Assembly (NCBI GenBank): GCA_037367405.1
Contig: JAZKJV010009328.1
Location: forward strand, 434,001-498,000
Direction: 5' to 3'
Source: Ottelia alismoides
Lineage: Eukaryota; Streptophyta; Magnoliopsida; Alismatales; Hydrocharitaceae
Length of the DNA: 64,000 nt
Part shown: piece by piece, positions 34,763 to 45,879 of the stretch
Position numbering within the stretch: the first letter of the stretch is position 1
How the letters are laid out: the number at the start of each line of letters is the position of its first letter
Notes under the pieces: model-generated
Told to the model about the DNA's origin: nothing
The model's database searches: none
The model's input: the letters and a program-made list of their open reading frames with translations, nothing else
Translations under genes and position numbers: made by a program

Positions 34763-37700
34763 TGTAACATCCATATTCAAACAAAACCGAACTCGTCCGA
34801 TTTTGGGTCTAATGAACCTAAAAACGTTGTTGGTCAATGCCAAACAACCTAAAACGGTCAATTTATTATGAATCAAAAGTCGTTCGGGCGAAATCGACCG
34901 AAAAACGGTCGCATCGTAGAGCGCGCCGTGAAAAGCCGCGACGCAAATTCGGAAGCCGCAGAATAAACCGAGACCATCATTAGATCCGATTCGACGAAAC
35001 AAGACCAACAGAATCGACCGTTCGTCAATCGGAGGTCGTTTGATATTTTTAAGTCACAAAATTTAATCTTAAACAAAAACTGTATCCGAAAATTTTGGGC
35101 ATCCAAACTCGACCGAAAGTATACCAATATTATACTCATTTTGATCGTCAATTAGAAACGATCAATTCGAGATACGCTGCATCGAAATCCGACACCCGGA
35201 GCACGTGTACGCTAGATTTTTAAGAGTATGAAATAAAGAGACTAGAAATTGTAATATATATATATATATTCTGTTGAAAAGTAACAGCTACGGCAGTTGT
35301 AAATATATATATATAGTATATATGTTATTATTACTTTCCACTACAGTAAACAGTTCTGTTGCAAAAAAAAAAGAGGAATTTCTGCTGTGCTGTACAGATC
35401 AGCCCCTCCGTTTCCTCCATTTGTCTTATTTCTCCCAACACTTGTACCAAACCTTCCCACCACATGTCAACAAACAAGACATTTTGCCTTGTTATATACA
35501 CCACAGACTTAAACGTAAATTCCCAATCCCTTCGCTATCTTTGCCAACGAGAGGAAGCCCAAAGCCACTTTCTCTCTTCCATCCATAACTGCTGGAGCCT
35601 TTAGATTCCAAATTCGGGAACCAATTTCTGAAGCCTCCCTGTGTCTTGTTACTGCATTCAAAGCAATGGCTGCCCGGGATTTTGGTTGTTAACTTGAAGA
35701 CCTTCAAGCCCTGCTGGAGCTTCCATTTAGCAAAAGAAAATATATAAAAAAAAAGAAATATCTACAAGGTACCACCCTTAACCTCTGCCTTGCTGCCATA
35801 CATGAGCATCTAAACCTTCATCTTGCCATTATCTATAGTTTTGACAATCTGAATTCTTAATTACTGCCATGCATATGATTTCATGAGCTCCATTTTTACT
35901 TCTGTAGCATGTATATCTCTGTGCAACAGCTCTCGAGTTTGATCTCTTCATGTGCCCTTTCATCCTTGCAGAATCTGTGTGGTATTAATTAGGGTCTCAT
36001 TCTATTTTCTGGGTTGTGATGTTGAAAGGGCATTCTTTGTATTTTTCTTTGACTACATTTCAAAGATAATCATGAGATTTTCTTTAGGTTGTCCTTGTTG
36101 AAAAAAAAAATCATCATCAGATATTTACTGTGCAACCAACGATTTTTTTTCTGTAAATAGCTTCTCTGAATTCTGTAAATAGCTTCTCTGTTATATATTC
36201 ACATACTGTAAGTCTTGGTATTAAAAAAATCGGATATTAAAGGATGTTGATTCAAGGCAAGTTTAGAATCAAAATTTGACATGGATAATAATTTCATTAG
36301 TTATAAACAAGACTTAAAGTAACAATTATGCACATTGGCATTACATATGAATACTATTATTTTAGGCATTTAAGCATTAATGTCAATACAAGTGGATGAC
36401 AGTATTAATACTAAAAATATTTGTAGTTGCACACATGGGTTGAACACATCATCATTTTGTTGCACCTTTGCCAATCAAGTTCTCCTTTATTTTCGAAAAT
36501 CTGTAATATACACGTGATGGTAACTTCATTTTCATACCTTCTAATTAATTCTATGCCTTATATACACAAGATCTTACCTCAAGATCTTATATCATTTTCC
36601 AAACATTTGATTGTTGGACTTTGTCAATACCCAGAACAGGAAATTCCTCCCAGAAATTTCTCAATTTCGAGAGTTAGGTGAGGTAACGGAAAATGACAAT
36701 TCTCCTTACACCTTGGCCTATAATATCCCACCTTAAGCTCCACCTGGAATATGGGTTAGTTGTGAGTGTTCCCCTACCTACCTTAATCTCTTAAGGTAAG
36801 GGTTCTACGTCAATAGGATCAGAACTTAAATCCTAGTTGTAGTAGAATAGTACATATAAAATAAATAATTGTCTGGAGACACACACACATTCACGTATAT
36901 ATAAATACAAGAATGAAACACTCAGACTAGGTTTATCTGTAGATTAGCTAATTAACTAGTAAGGGTCTGTTGAATAAAATGGATTCATAAAGCACAGTAA
37001 ACTGCTAATATCTCTACTGCTAGAAATACTCGGACTTCCAAGCTCATTGATAGTAAAGTGCTTTCTATTTTGTGCTCAGGAATCTTGGTGAAAATTTGAA
37101 TTTATATTACAGAATCGAATGTCCAATAGAAGAATAGAGCATACATCTTTACTATCTTTACTCTTGTATCAATAATGTAGGATGACCCAAATATTTGGTT
37201 TAATAAAATTGTGGACCAAGAAATCTAGACTTGTCTAATAAACCACAGAAAGAATTGAGAAAAATAAGAGGAGACAAGCAAGTGAAGACGATCATGAATC
37301 GGTATAGTGCCGGTCATGGTAATCCTTACACCTGACCGTGCGAGGGCGCGGTGACCCTCAACTGAGCGGAAGATAGGAAGCTCAGTTTGGGCAGCGGCCG
37401 CCAAGTGCGCGGGTCTAGGATCCCAGTCCCTTTTCGATTTTACGCGAGCTCGCAGTGTTTTTACGCCTCGTTGGGATCCAGACTTTAGACCAGTTCCGCT
37501 GACCCTGTTTTAGGATACCCAGGCGGGGGATCCTGGTTTTTTCAGCTTTACGTACGAGCTCGGTTGCCCGTACTAGTCGGGCTGTTTTTCTAGAGCGACT
37601 TTTCTAGGGAGTCTCTCTCACCCGTCTCAGTGGCGTAGTTGGAGAATAGACCTATCCCTCTATTGGACCGCGCTTCCAATTAGAGGGCGAGACGGAAGAG

Positions 37701-38592
37701 CCATTTGTAGGCTTCTTCACCGCTTGAGTTACTTCGCCAACAGACATGGCGATTCTACATCTAGATCATCCATATCTGCATCTATACCATCTGGAATTGT
37801 ATCTGAAACATTGGAATTAAGAATTTGAGAAGTTACGATCAAAAGTTAGGGTTAGTAGGAAATGACCATTCTCTCTACCCAATGATTTAAATAAATTAAT
37901 AGATCTTTCCAATCATAACTTTTCCATTATCACTCAACAACGTGATCTATGAATAGATATGTGCTTACACTCAGATACTCATGAATACTCAAGTACTATA
38001 AAATATGTCACATGTGGGAAATGCTGGGGTATGGGACAAACATTTGAGATGCTTACAAGTAGCCTGAAAAACCTTTTTCATTGCAAAGTAGAAATAAAGT
38101 TTAATTTGAGCTGTTCTTGCCTCTCTACTTGCTTTCTTTTGTAAATAATAAATGCCTGTTATTTTATATAAGTTTTTGGGAGGTACCAGCAACCGCTGAC
38201 GCCTTTTCTTTCCTAACATGTTTGGCAGGCAAACAGCCTGCAGCTCAGTAGCTATACATGCTTCCTGGAGACAGAGTTTATACCCGACGGTATGAATTAC
38301 TTTGTCTCAGTTTTTGTCCAGATAATGATGTAAATGTTATCTCTTTTGTATCACATTTTGGGATATATGTTGTAACATGGAATATGCTTGTACATGTTGT
38401 AAATGGATATGAATATTAATGAAAAGAATTTTGGTGCCATATTGTCTCTTTTACTTGTGGTCATGTATTGAGAAGGAATGTCATAGTTGCGAAAAAAAAA
38501 TTTCCCTGTATTTTTGCGACTTGTGCGATTAAACATGAATGATATCTTGCGAATTGCGCGTAAACGGGTACCCGGATCCTGAGGGGTTTACA
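34763..38592 (+). repeat. Gypsy2 3' LTR (3.83 kb)
   Basis: The first 1.0 kb and last 0.5 kb match the 5' LTR. A middle segment of about 2.3 kb (35782-38083) is absent from the 5' copy. No target duplication flanks this segment, and the 5' copy has a one-base filler at the junction, so a deletion in the 5' LTR is more likely than an insertion here. The middle segment is AT-rich except for a GC-rich island at about 37280-37745. Confidence 0.88.
37280..37745. other. GC-rich island inside the Gypsy2 3' LTR
   Basis: About 460 bp of much higher GC content than its surroundings, with runs such as gtgcgagggcgcggtgacc, cagcggccgccaagtgcgc and caggcgggggatcctgg. There is no long open frame and I found no flanking duplication. 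It could be part of the original LTR (promoter or leader-like) or a nested foreign piece. Confidence 0.5.
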
Positions 38593-40668
38593 CGCGCTCT
38601 CTTTATTTTGCTGCCGAAGACGTCGGCGTTGGTCTCCATTGAGGACTTTCACCCTATTGCGGTCTCGAACGCCATTTATCTCATTATTGCGAAGGTACTC
38701 GCTACTCGGTTATCTGGCATTATGAGCGATGCTATCTCCCCATCGCAATCGGCCTTCATCCCGAGGCGGCAGATTGCTGATTGTCTCATGCTTGCATCAG
38801 AGGTCATTGCGGATTGGAAAAGAAGGGAGGTGCGTGGCATCCTGTGGAAAGTGGACTTCAGAAAGGCCTACGACTGCCTTGATTGGAGGTTTCTCTGGTC
38901 GGTGCTTAGGAGGAAGGGGTTCCCGGAGTTATGGATAACGTTGGTGAGGCGTTGTATCACCACCGCCTCGATGTCTATCTTGGTCAACGGTCGTCCGGAG
39001 GGGGGTGGGATCCAGCCGCGGAGGGGTGTTCGCCAGGGATGCCCTCTTGCTCCTTTGATCTTTATTCTGGCGGCTGATGTTCTCTCTGACTTTGCGGCTA
39101 ATATGGTTGACAACGACCTCTCGTGGGGCTTTTCCAAGGGGGATGTGCATATTCCTATCGTGCAATACACGGACGATACGTTGTTTCTCTTGGAGGGGGG
39201 TGTGGCGGAGGTGAGGAGTATGGTCGTGGCTCTGGAGGTCTTCGGCGAGCTGTCTGGGTTGGTCAAGAACGAGGCCAAGTCCATGTTCGTGGCCTTCGGC
39301 CCTGCGGTCCTCGACCGTGACGAATATGCGGTGGCTCTGGGGTCCGCGTGCTCATCGCTGCCGATGATTACTTAGGGATGCCCTTGAACGTGGGGAGGAC
39401 GCGGATGGGGGACTGGCTGAGGGTTGTGGAGAAAGTGGAGGCGAGATTGGCGGGCTGGAAGTCCGCGATTTTATCGAGAGGTGGCAGGCTTGTTTTACTT
39501 AAGGCGGTCCTTTCGACGACTCCGATTTATTTTTTGTCCAACCGTAAGATGCCCAAGGGGATCAAGGCTCGGCTGGAGAAGCGCATGCGCACCTTCTTGT
39601 GGGGGAAGCGAGGGGAGGGGGCGAGGGGGATTCACTTGGTTGGGTGGGATGATATTGCTTATGCGAAGGAGCAGAGGGGGTTGGGGGTCAAATCACTCGC
39701 ACATATGAACGAGGCCTTGCTCCTTAAGTGGACGTGCAGGATTTGGGGGCCGGGGGAGGATCTCTGCCTCATTGCCGTGCGGAGGATTTATGATGTGGGG
39801 GGAGGTTTGCCGTCGCAGATCTGCCGTATTGCTTCCCCCACCATGTTTTGGAGGGGGGTAGTGGAGGTGTTCTTGAAGAATGTTGAGCTTTTCAGGCCGG
39901 TGCTTGGTGGGGGGGAGTCCTTCTCCTTCTGGACGGACGATTGGGCGGGGGGGGGGGGGGACCCCTCTGCTCCCGCTTCCCGCGGTTATTTGCGCTGGTT
40001 GAAGATAAATCATGTTCGGTTGCGGCTTGCTGGTTGGATGGGATTTGGTGTCCATCTTTCACGGCGAACTTCTCGGATCAGAGGCTGGAGGAATTCTTGC
40101 TATTGATCGAGGCGGTGCGGGAGGTTGGGCACCCTCCTGGGGGGCACGATCACTGGTGTTGGAGGGAGTCCCCTTTCACTGTCAAGAAGGCCTTTGGCGA
40201 TATCACTAGGCCACCACCGTCGCTGTCGGAGAGTATCGCTCTTTATTGTGCCTTTCTCTCGGCTCTGAAGCTTCCGGAGCGGGTTGGCTTCTTTCTTTGG
40301 CTGTTGAGGAGGAAGAGGTTGATGACGAGAGACCGTTGTGCCCGGCTTTTAGGCGTGATTTCCGATAGATGTCTCCTTTGCGATGGGACAGTTGAGTCTG
40401 TGGAGCACCTATTTTTTTGTGCCCCAAGGTGGTTGAGATTTGGCAGGGGATTGATTTGGGTTGGTGTTGCACTATTGACCTACAATCGTTCCGATCTTCG
40501 CTTCGGGCCAATAAGGGGAGGCCGAGGCTGGAGGTGCTATATCTGGTTGCCGTGCTATGGGCGGTTTGGCGGGGGAGAAATGACCTATTGTTCTCGGGCC
40601 AAAGGTTCTACAAGGAGAATGTGGGTGATGTTGCTAAACACCTGGTGAGGGATTGTGTGTCGTATTGA
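38593..40668 (+). pseudogene. L1-B ORF2, rest of reverse transcriptase and C-terminus
   Basis: Continues the frame interrupted at 27907: LFILLPKTS, FHPIAVSNAIYLIIAKVLA, SAFIPRRQIADC, KVDFRKAYDCLDW, GVRQGCPLAPLIFILAADVL, then the active site as YTDDTLFLL near 39167 where YADD is usual. A stop at 39373-39375 falls beside YLGMPLNVGR. A run of 14 G (39947-39960) coincides with a frame change from WTDDWAGGGG to PLCSRFPRLFALVEDK. The zf-RVT-like tail includes LPERVGFFLWLLRRKRLM and CLLCDGTVESVEHLFF. It ends VRDCVSY at 40668. The catalytic residues look preserved, but the frame is not continuous. Confidence 0.92.
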
Positions 40669-40793
40669 CTTTGTAGTGTGGTTTTTGTCGTTTTTCCTTT
40701 TGTTGTCCTCCCTGTTCCCTTCTTTTATTGAATAAGATTTTTGGGGAGTGCACTGTCGAGGGTATCCCCATTGCTTCTTCAAAAAAGAAAAGA
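40669..40793 (+). other. L1-B 3' UTR and A-rich tail
   Basis: A T-rich stretch is followed by attgaataagattttt, then ttcaaaaaagaaaaga abutting the target duplication at 40794. There is no long pure poly(A), so the tail has decayed or is naturally short. Confidence 0.75.
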
Positions 40794-40807
40794 TAAGAGC
40801 AGAAACG
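40794..40807 (+). repeat. L1-B target-site duplication, right copy
   Basis: taagagcagaaacg, identical to 24578-24591. The RTE endonuclease frame resumes from here. Confidence 0.92.
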
Positions 40808-43209
40808 GTGTTGGAGTGGTTGTTCATAAGGATTTGAAGGATTGTGTGGTGGAGGTGCAAAGATTCGGGGATCGGATTATTTTGCTAAAATTGGTGCTTG
40901 AAGAGAAATTCTGAATATCATCTCAGTTTATGCACCGCAAATTGGTTTAGATGAAATAACTAAACAAGCTTCTTGGGAGGATCTGGATAAGATTTTACAA
41001 GGAATCACACAAAGAAAGATGTTTTGCATAAGTGGAGATCTTAATGGACATGTGGGAAAAGACGCTTCTGGGTATGCTAGTGTTCATGGAGGACACGGTT
41101 TTGGGGATAGAAATGAAGAGGGAAAAGTCATTTTGGATTTTGTAATAGCATATGATCTTTTCATAGCAAACACTCTCTTCAAGAAGAGTGAGGAGCATTT
41201 AATTACTTATAAGAGTGGGCCAACTAAAACATAGATAGATTACATCGCGTTGAGGAGAAGAAATCGGTTGTGTTGTAAAGACTGCAAAGTAATCCTAGGA
41301 GAGAGTTTGACAACCCAATATCCTTTGTTAGTCTTGGATGTGCAAATAAAATAGTTGGTTAAGAAAAGGAGGGTTCCTAAGATCACTAGAACTAGACGGT
41401 GGAATCTTCCATTGAAGCAATCGAGCTTCAAGGAGAAGGTTTTAGAAGACTTATCTTGGGATTGTAGAGGAAGTGCAAACGAGACATGGGAGGCAGTAGC
41501 ACCTTATATCCTAAATGCAGCTAAAGAGATACAAGGCGAGTCAAAGGGAGGAGCTCCAGGTCAAAAGGAGGCTTGGTGGAGTGAAGGGATGCAAGAGAAG
41601 CTAAAACTTAAAAGAGCATGCTTTAAAGCTATGTCTAAGGATAGAACAGACGAAACTGTTAAACTATAAAATAGCGAAGAAGGAAGCAAAGGTTGTAAGT
41701 GAATCTAAGTCAAAAGCTTATGAAGTTTTGTATAAAAATATCGGCTCTAAAGAGGGTCAAAAGGATATATTCAGGTTGGCTAAAGCAAGAGAAAGAAAGA
41801 CCAAAGACCTTTCTCAAGTGAGATGCATTAAGGACGATGAAGGTCACGTGCTTGTTACTCAGGATGATATAGAGACTAGATGGGAGCAGAACTTCCATAA
41901 ACTTTTCATTGGGGGAGGAAATAGAGAGATCACTTTGGGTGATCTAGTTAGTAGTGAAAATTACATGAATCGTGCAAGCTATAGACGAATACAAAGAAAA
42001 GAAGTAGAAGAGGCTATGAAGGTTATGAGACTTGGTAAAGGTGTATGACCGGATGACATCCATGTAGAAGTATGGAGAGTTTTAGGTGAGCGTGGTTTGA
42101 TTTGGCTTACGAATCTATTCAATGTTATTTGGCAAAGCAAGAAAATGCATGAATATTGGAGGAGTACCGTGGTGCCTCTTTATAAGAATAAAGGAGACAT
42201 TCAAAATTGTTCAAATTACAGAGGTATCAAGCTGATAAGTCACACTATGAAAATTTGGGAACGTGTGATCGAAAGAAGGTTGAGGCAAGTTTCCAACGTG
42301 AAAGAAAACCAATTCGGATTCATGCCAAGTCGCTCAACTATTGAAACCATCCATTTGTTGAGGAGAACAATGGATATTTATAGAGCTAAAAGGAAGAACC
42401 TTCGTATGATCTTTATTGATTTGGAGAAGTCTTATGATTCTGTCCCACGAGAGATATTGTGGAGAGCTTTAGAGAAGAGACAAGTACCCGTCCTTATATT
42501 AACCTCATAACGGACATATATGATGGGGCTTTATCTTGTGTAAGGCCCTCGTCTGGGAAGACTGGCTATTTTGACATCAACATTGGTTTAGAGTCCATTT
42601 CTTTTTACTTTGATTATGACGAGTTGACAAGTCACATTCAAGATGAGTTACCTTGATGTATATAATTTGTTGATGATATTGTGTTGATTGACGAGATTAG
42701 AGATGGAGTAAATGAGAAGCTTGAGGTCTGGAGACATGCATTGGAGATTAAAGGATTTCGTATAAGTAGGGCTAAGATAGAATATATGGAGTGCACCTTT
42801 GATGGAAGCAACAACGACGGAATTGAGGTGAAGATTGGTGACGATGACATTTGGAAGAGAGATTCTTTTAGATATCTGGGATCTATTTTGCAACATGATG
42901 GGGAAATTGGTGGGGATGTTACTAATAGAATAAATGCATGCTGGATAAAGCGGAGAGGAGCCACTATTGTTTTTTGTGATAAGAAAATTCCTTTAAATAT
43001 TAAAGGAAACTTTTACAAAGCAGTCGTGAGACCTGCTATGCTCCTGTTTGGTTGCAGGGTTGGGCAGGGTTGGCCCAACCCTGGTTACTATTCACAAGGG
43101 TACTTCCTCCTCACAGATTACTATTCACCCATCCCAACCCAGCCCAACCCAACCCAGTCTAACCCATCAACCAAACAGGCCCTATGGATCTGAATGTTGG
43201 CATGTGAAC
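40808..43209 (+). pseudogene. RTE endonuclease end and reverse transcriptase, broken
   Basis: Endonuclease continues GVGVVVHKDLKDCVVEV, ISGDLNGHVGKDASGYASVHG, GFGDRNEEGKVILDF, with a stop at 41232-41234 before IDYIALRRRNR. RT regions: LVVSENYM-like linker, PDDIHVEVWRVLGERGL, PLYKNKGDIQNCSNYRGIKL, QFGFMPSRSTIETIHLLR, FIDLEKSYDSVPRE near 42412, and FVDDIVLID near 42665 (catalytic Asp pair). Stops and frameshifts occur near 41660, 42046, 42480 and 42656. The C-terminal RPAML to YGSECWHV junction is split by a MITE, and the remainder is missing after 43209. Confidence 0.85.
43043..43180. mobile_element. Small MITE in the RTE element (about 138 bp)
   Basis: Ends cctgtttggttg and caaccaaacagg are inverted repeats. 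Internal parts are also complementary (gggttgggca... with ...cccaacccagccc; gttactattcac with attactattcacccat nearby). It interrupts the RTE codons for PAML and YGSECW. The GGCCTGTTTGGTT-type end is common in small plant MITEs. The target duplication is unclear (2-3 bp at best), so I do not assign a superfamily. Confidence 0.78.
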
Positions 43210-43580
43210 TGTTGGGAAAAATAAGAATCGTGTTTATTCCATACGTCCTAGGCTCTCTTATATAGGAGAGTAGCCTATGAGTAAATTACATAAAGAGTTT
43301 GAAAGAAAAGAGGAAATCCGAAATGGTACAAAATAACATAGAGAATATAAACTAAACTTCTACACTCCCCCTCAAGATGGAGCATAGATATCTATCATGC
43401 TCATCTTGGATAAGCACTTCTGGAAGGAACCCTGAAGTAGGGCTTTAGTAAGAATGTCTGTCGGTTGATCTCCTGAGCTGACATGGGTTGTAGAGATGAA
43501 ACCTTTATGAATCATATCACGAATATAGTGGCAATCCACCACGATGTGCTTCGTCCTCTCGTGAAATGCATGATTGTTTG
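43210..43580 (-). mobile_element. Minus-strand copia remnant: LTR plus polyprotein tail
   Basis: The LTR 43210-43364 (TGTTGGGAAA...TTCTACA, 155 bp) is followed by a reversed polypurine tract (ctccccctcaag) and reverse-strand codons ending SMIDIYAPS, with HAFHERTKHI upstream in the protein. It is the 3' end of a short-LTR copia related to Copia1. Its upstream portion is replaced at 43581 by another copia LTR, and I cannot find the rest beyond 44816. Confidence 0.85.
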
Positions 43581-43735
43581 TGTTGGAGAAAATAAGAGCG
43601 TTGTTTATTTCTGAGAACCCTAGGCTCTCTTATATAGTAGAGAGGCTTATGGGTAAATTACGTAAAGTGGAAAACAGAACTAAAAAATAAGAAAGAGATA
43701 CATATGGAATATGGGAAAACATAAATATCTCCACA
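43581..43735 (-). repeat. LTR of second minus-strand copia (155 bp)
   Basis: TGTTGGAGAAAATAAG...TATCTCCACA, clearly related to 43210-43364 and containing a reversed TATATAAG-type box near 43633. It sits inside the coding tail of the neighbouring remnant. Confidence 0.85.
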
Positions 43736-44816
43736 CTCTCCCTCAAGATGGAGCATAAATATCAATCATGCTCAGCTTGGATGAACACTTCTGGAATGAT
43801 CCTCTGGGCAATGGCTTGGTGAAGATATCCGTTGTTTGCTCTCCAAAGCTGACATGGGAAGTAGAAATCAGGCCCTTCTGAATCATATCTCTGGTGTAGT
43901 GACAATACCTCAATATGTTTTGTTCTCTCATGGAACGCCGGGTTGTTTGCAATGAACAGAGCAACCTGGTTATCACAGTGTAACTCCATGGGTAGAGGAA
44001 CCTCTATATGTAGATCACCTAGTACTGCTCGAACCCACATCATTTCTGTACTTGCTTGAGCCATAGCCCTGTATTTGGATTCGGCACTTGATCTTGCTAC
44101 AACTGTTTGTTTCTTGCTTTTACAAGAAACGAGAGAACTGCCAACGAATATCGCAAATCCCTAAGTCAATTTCCTATCCTTAGGACAACCTGCATAGTCT
44201 GCGTCAGCATATGCGGATACAGAGAGTATTTCTCCTTTCTTGAATAGTAATCCTGAGCCTGGAGATGATTTTAGATATCTCAATATCATATATATAGCAT
44301 CCATATGTACCTGTCGAGGTTGCTCCATGAATTGACTCACTCGACTCACTGCAAATGCAATATCTGGTCTGGTGATTGTAACATAATGGAGTTTTCCAAC
44401 CATCTCTGTATCTTCTCTTATCGACTTCATCTGTATCATCATCATATAGCTTCATGCTAGGATCCATAGGAGTAGTAGATGGTCGACATCCAATCATGCC
44501 CATCTCTGCAAGCATATCTGTAACATACTTTCTTTGGGTCATCACAAGACCCTGTGCATTTTTAGCAAATTCCAACCCCAAGAAATACCTTAGGGTGCCC
44601 AGATCCTTAGTCACAAATTGACTGCGCAGAAATTCTTTTGCCATCTTGATTCTCTGCTCATCATCTCCTGTAACAACTATATCATCAACATACACCATGA
44701 TAGCAACTGTACCTCTAGGCGTCTTCTGCACAAATAAAGAATGGTCTGCATTTGACCTCTTGAATCCATGTCGTTCAATCAGATCTGAAAGCTTTTGGAA
44801 CCAAGCTCTAGGGAAT
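43736..44816 (-). pseudogene. Minus-strand copia RT and RNase H fragment
   Basis: Read on the reverse strand from 44816: PRAWFQKLSDLIERHGFKR, MVYVDDIVVTGDDEQ (RT active site near 44690), FVTKDLGTLRYFLGLEFAKN, TTPMDPSMKLYDDDTDEV, a frameshift near 44420, SQFMEQPRQVHMDAIYMILR, AYADADYAGCPKDRK (RNase H), MMWVRAVLGDLHIEV and ALFIANNPAFHERTK, then a further frameshift near 43910 before the tail. It stops abruptly at about 44816 upstream of the active site, so the element is 5'-truncated or partly deleted. Confidence 0.9.
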
Positions 44817-45230
44817 CAATAACTTTTATTGATAAATAATTTACATTAACATTTATTGTAGAAATGGTTTGTCAGGGGCTCAAATATATAACAAATTTGA
44901 TGATGATCCAATAAAACATGAATAGAAAAGTAATTAAGGATATGAAGGACGAGGATCGCAAGAGATAGGCGGTGCACTAGGTTCATCTCTAGGATTGATA
45001 AAAGACAGTAGTGCAATAGTGGTCATTCACAAAAAGTGTAGATCATGGCGTGTATGTCGTTCGTAACAGACAACATATTAGTGGTCTTATTCCTCAAGTT
45101 CCATGAGAAGATACGCTTGAGAAAACATGGTAGGGTGAAGGGCCTCTTAAAAAAGATGGGGAGATAATAGAGAACATATTTTGTGGAATTTGAAATAGAA
45201 TTTAATGTCACCCAAGAGATTTAACATTAC
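44817..45230. other. Interval without recognisable gene
   Basis: AT-rich sequence between the truncated copia and the MITE at 45239. A reverse-strand open frame at 45023-45211 is not recognisable to me. Confidence 0.4.
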
Positions 45231-45238
45231 ACAAAAAG

Positions 45239-45638
45239 CAGTGTTGTAAAAGTCGTCCGATTGGCCCGACTAGTAGGTCCGACTAGTCTAGTCAGTGGGA
45301 TGACCAACTGAGTATCGACCAATTCTCACTAGGTACACTAATCGACCAGCTTGGAGATACCATATTTTTTTAATGTTTTACTTTTTTATAAGCAAACTTA
45401 TTATGATATGCTTAATGTTTTATTTAAATTCAATCGTTTCTTTTATTTTATTATAATAGTATAAAAATGTACAAAATCTATATAAAATATGTATAAAAAT
45501 AAGTTAGATATTTAAAATAATTGTAAAATTCAAAGCCGATTAAAGTCCGACTAAATCCGATTAGTCGCCCGACTGCCGATTAATCCTTAGTCCGTAACCC
45601 AACTGACCGACTACCGACTACCGATTTTTGCAACCTTG
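45239..45638. mobile_element. hAT-like MITE (400 bp)
   Basis: Termini CAGTGTTGTAAAAGTC and GATTTTTGCAACCTTG are imperfect inverted repeats, with ccgact-rich subterminal sequence on both sides and an AT-rich centre. Flanks acaaaaag (45231-45238) and acaaaacg (45639-45646) are an 8-bp duplication with one mismatch. An 8-bp duplication and CA...TG ends fit hAT. There is no transposase. Confidence 0.87.
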
Positions 45639-45879
45639 ACAAAACGAGAAAGGTAACTAAAAGGTCACATGAATGTCTGAGACAATAGGGGAACCTTCCA
45701 TCTTATCCATCGATTCAGAAAGATGCCACTAAAAAGCAAAAATAAATATATGACACCCATAATTAATCGATCAAGCCTACTTGGTTAGTCGTTCAGATTT
45801 TGATCGATCATGTCATCTTTATTAATCGATCAATAGTGTATTTTGAGAGATGCCTTTTTGTAGTATACACTTAACAAAT

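Larger units (their letters stand above)
27908..38592 (+). mobile_element. Gypsy2: Ty3/gypsy chromovirus (Tekay/Del-like), nearly intact coding region
   Basis: A complete element with LTRs 27908-29444 and 34763-38592, tRNA-iMet primer site, one gag-pol frame and a perfect 5-bp target duplication cgcgc (27903-27907 and 38593-38597). It is inserted in L1-B ORF2. Its protein is close to Gypsy1 across pol and has the same pre-chromodomain intron position, but the LTR bodies differ. The two LTRs differ greatly in length (1.54 versus 3.83 kb). It is the youngest layer of nest B. Confidence 0.95.
24592..40793 (+). mobile_element. L1-B: plant L1-type LINE, near full length, split by Gypsy2
   Basis: Bounded by the perfect 14-bp target duplication at 24578-24591 and 40794-40807, with an A-rich tail (ttcaaaaaagaaaaga) at the 3' end. 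It has a short 5' leader, ORF1 with two zinc knuckles, ORF2 with endonuclease, RT and a zf-RVT-like C-terminus, and a 3' UTR of about 125 bp. Without Gypsy2 it is about 5.5 kb, so it is essentially full length. Gypsy2 entered its RT at 27908, and removing it restores the reading frame (INRA to LFILLPK). Confidence 0.93.
24012..43209 (+). mobile_element. RTE-type LINE, split by L1-B
   Basis: Parts 24012-24577 and 40794-43209 form one plant RTE-like LINE: a leader, endonuclease LRIGSWNIVTLTGK, endonuclease remainder, and RT with FIDLEKSYDSVPRE and FVDD. At the L1-B insertion the protein reads from GKAKSRN on the left into GVGVVVHKDL on the right once one copy of the target duplication is removed. 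The 5' limit is approximate. The 3' end is lost where a copia LTR starts at 43210. A MITE also interrupts it at 43043. It is the oldest layer of nest B. Confidence 0.85.

Noticed and set aside
35782..38083. Insertion of a separate transposon into the Gypsy2 3' LTR
   Set aside because: No target duplication or terminal repeats at the borders; a deletion in the 5' LTR explains the difference better. Not fully excluded.
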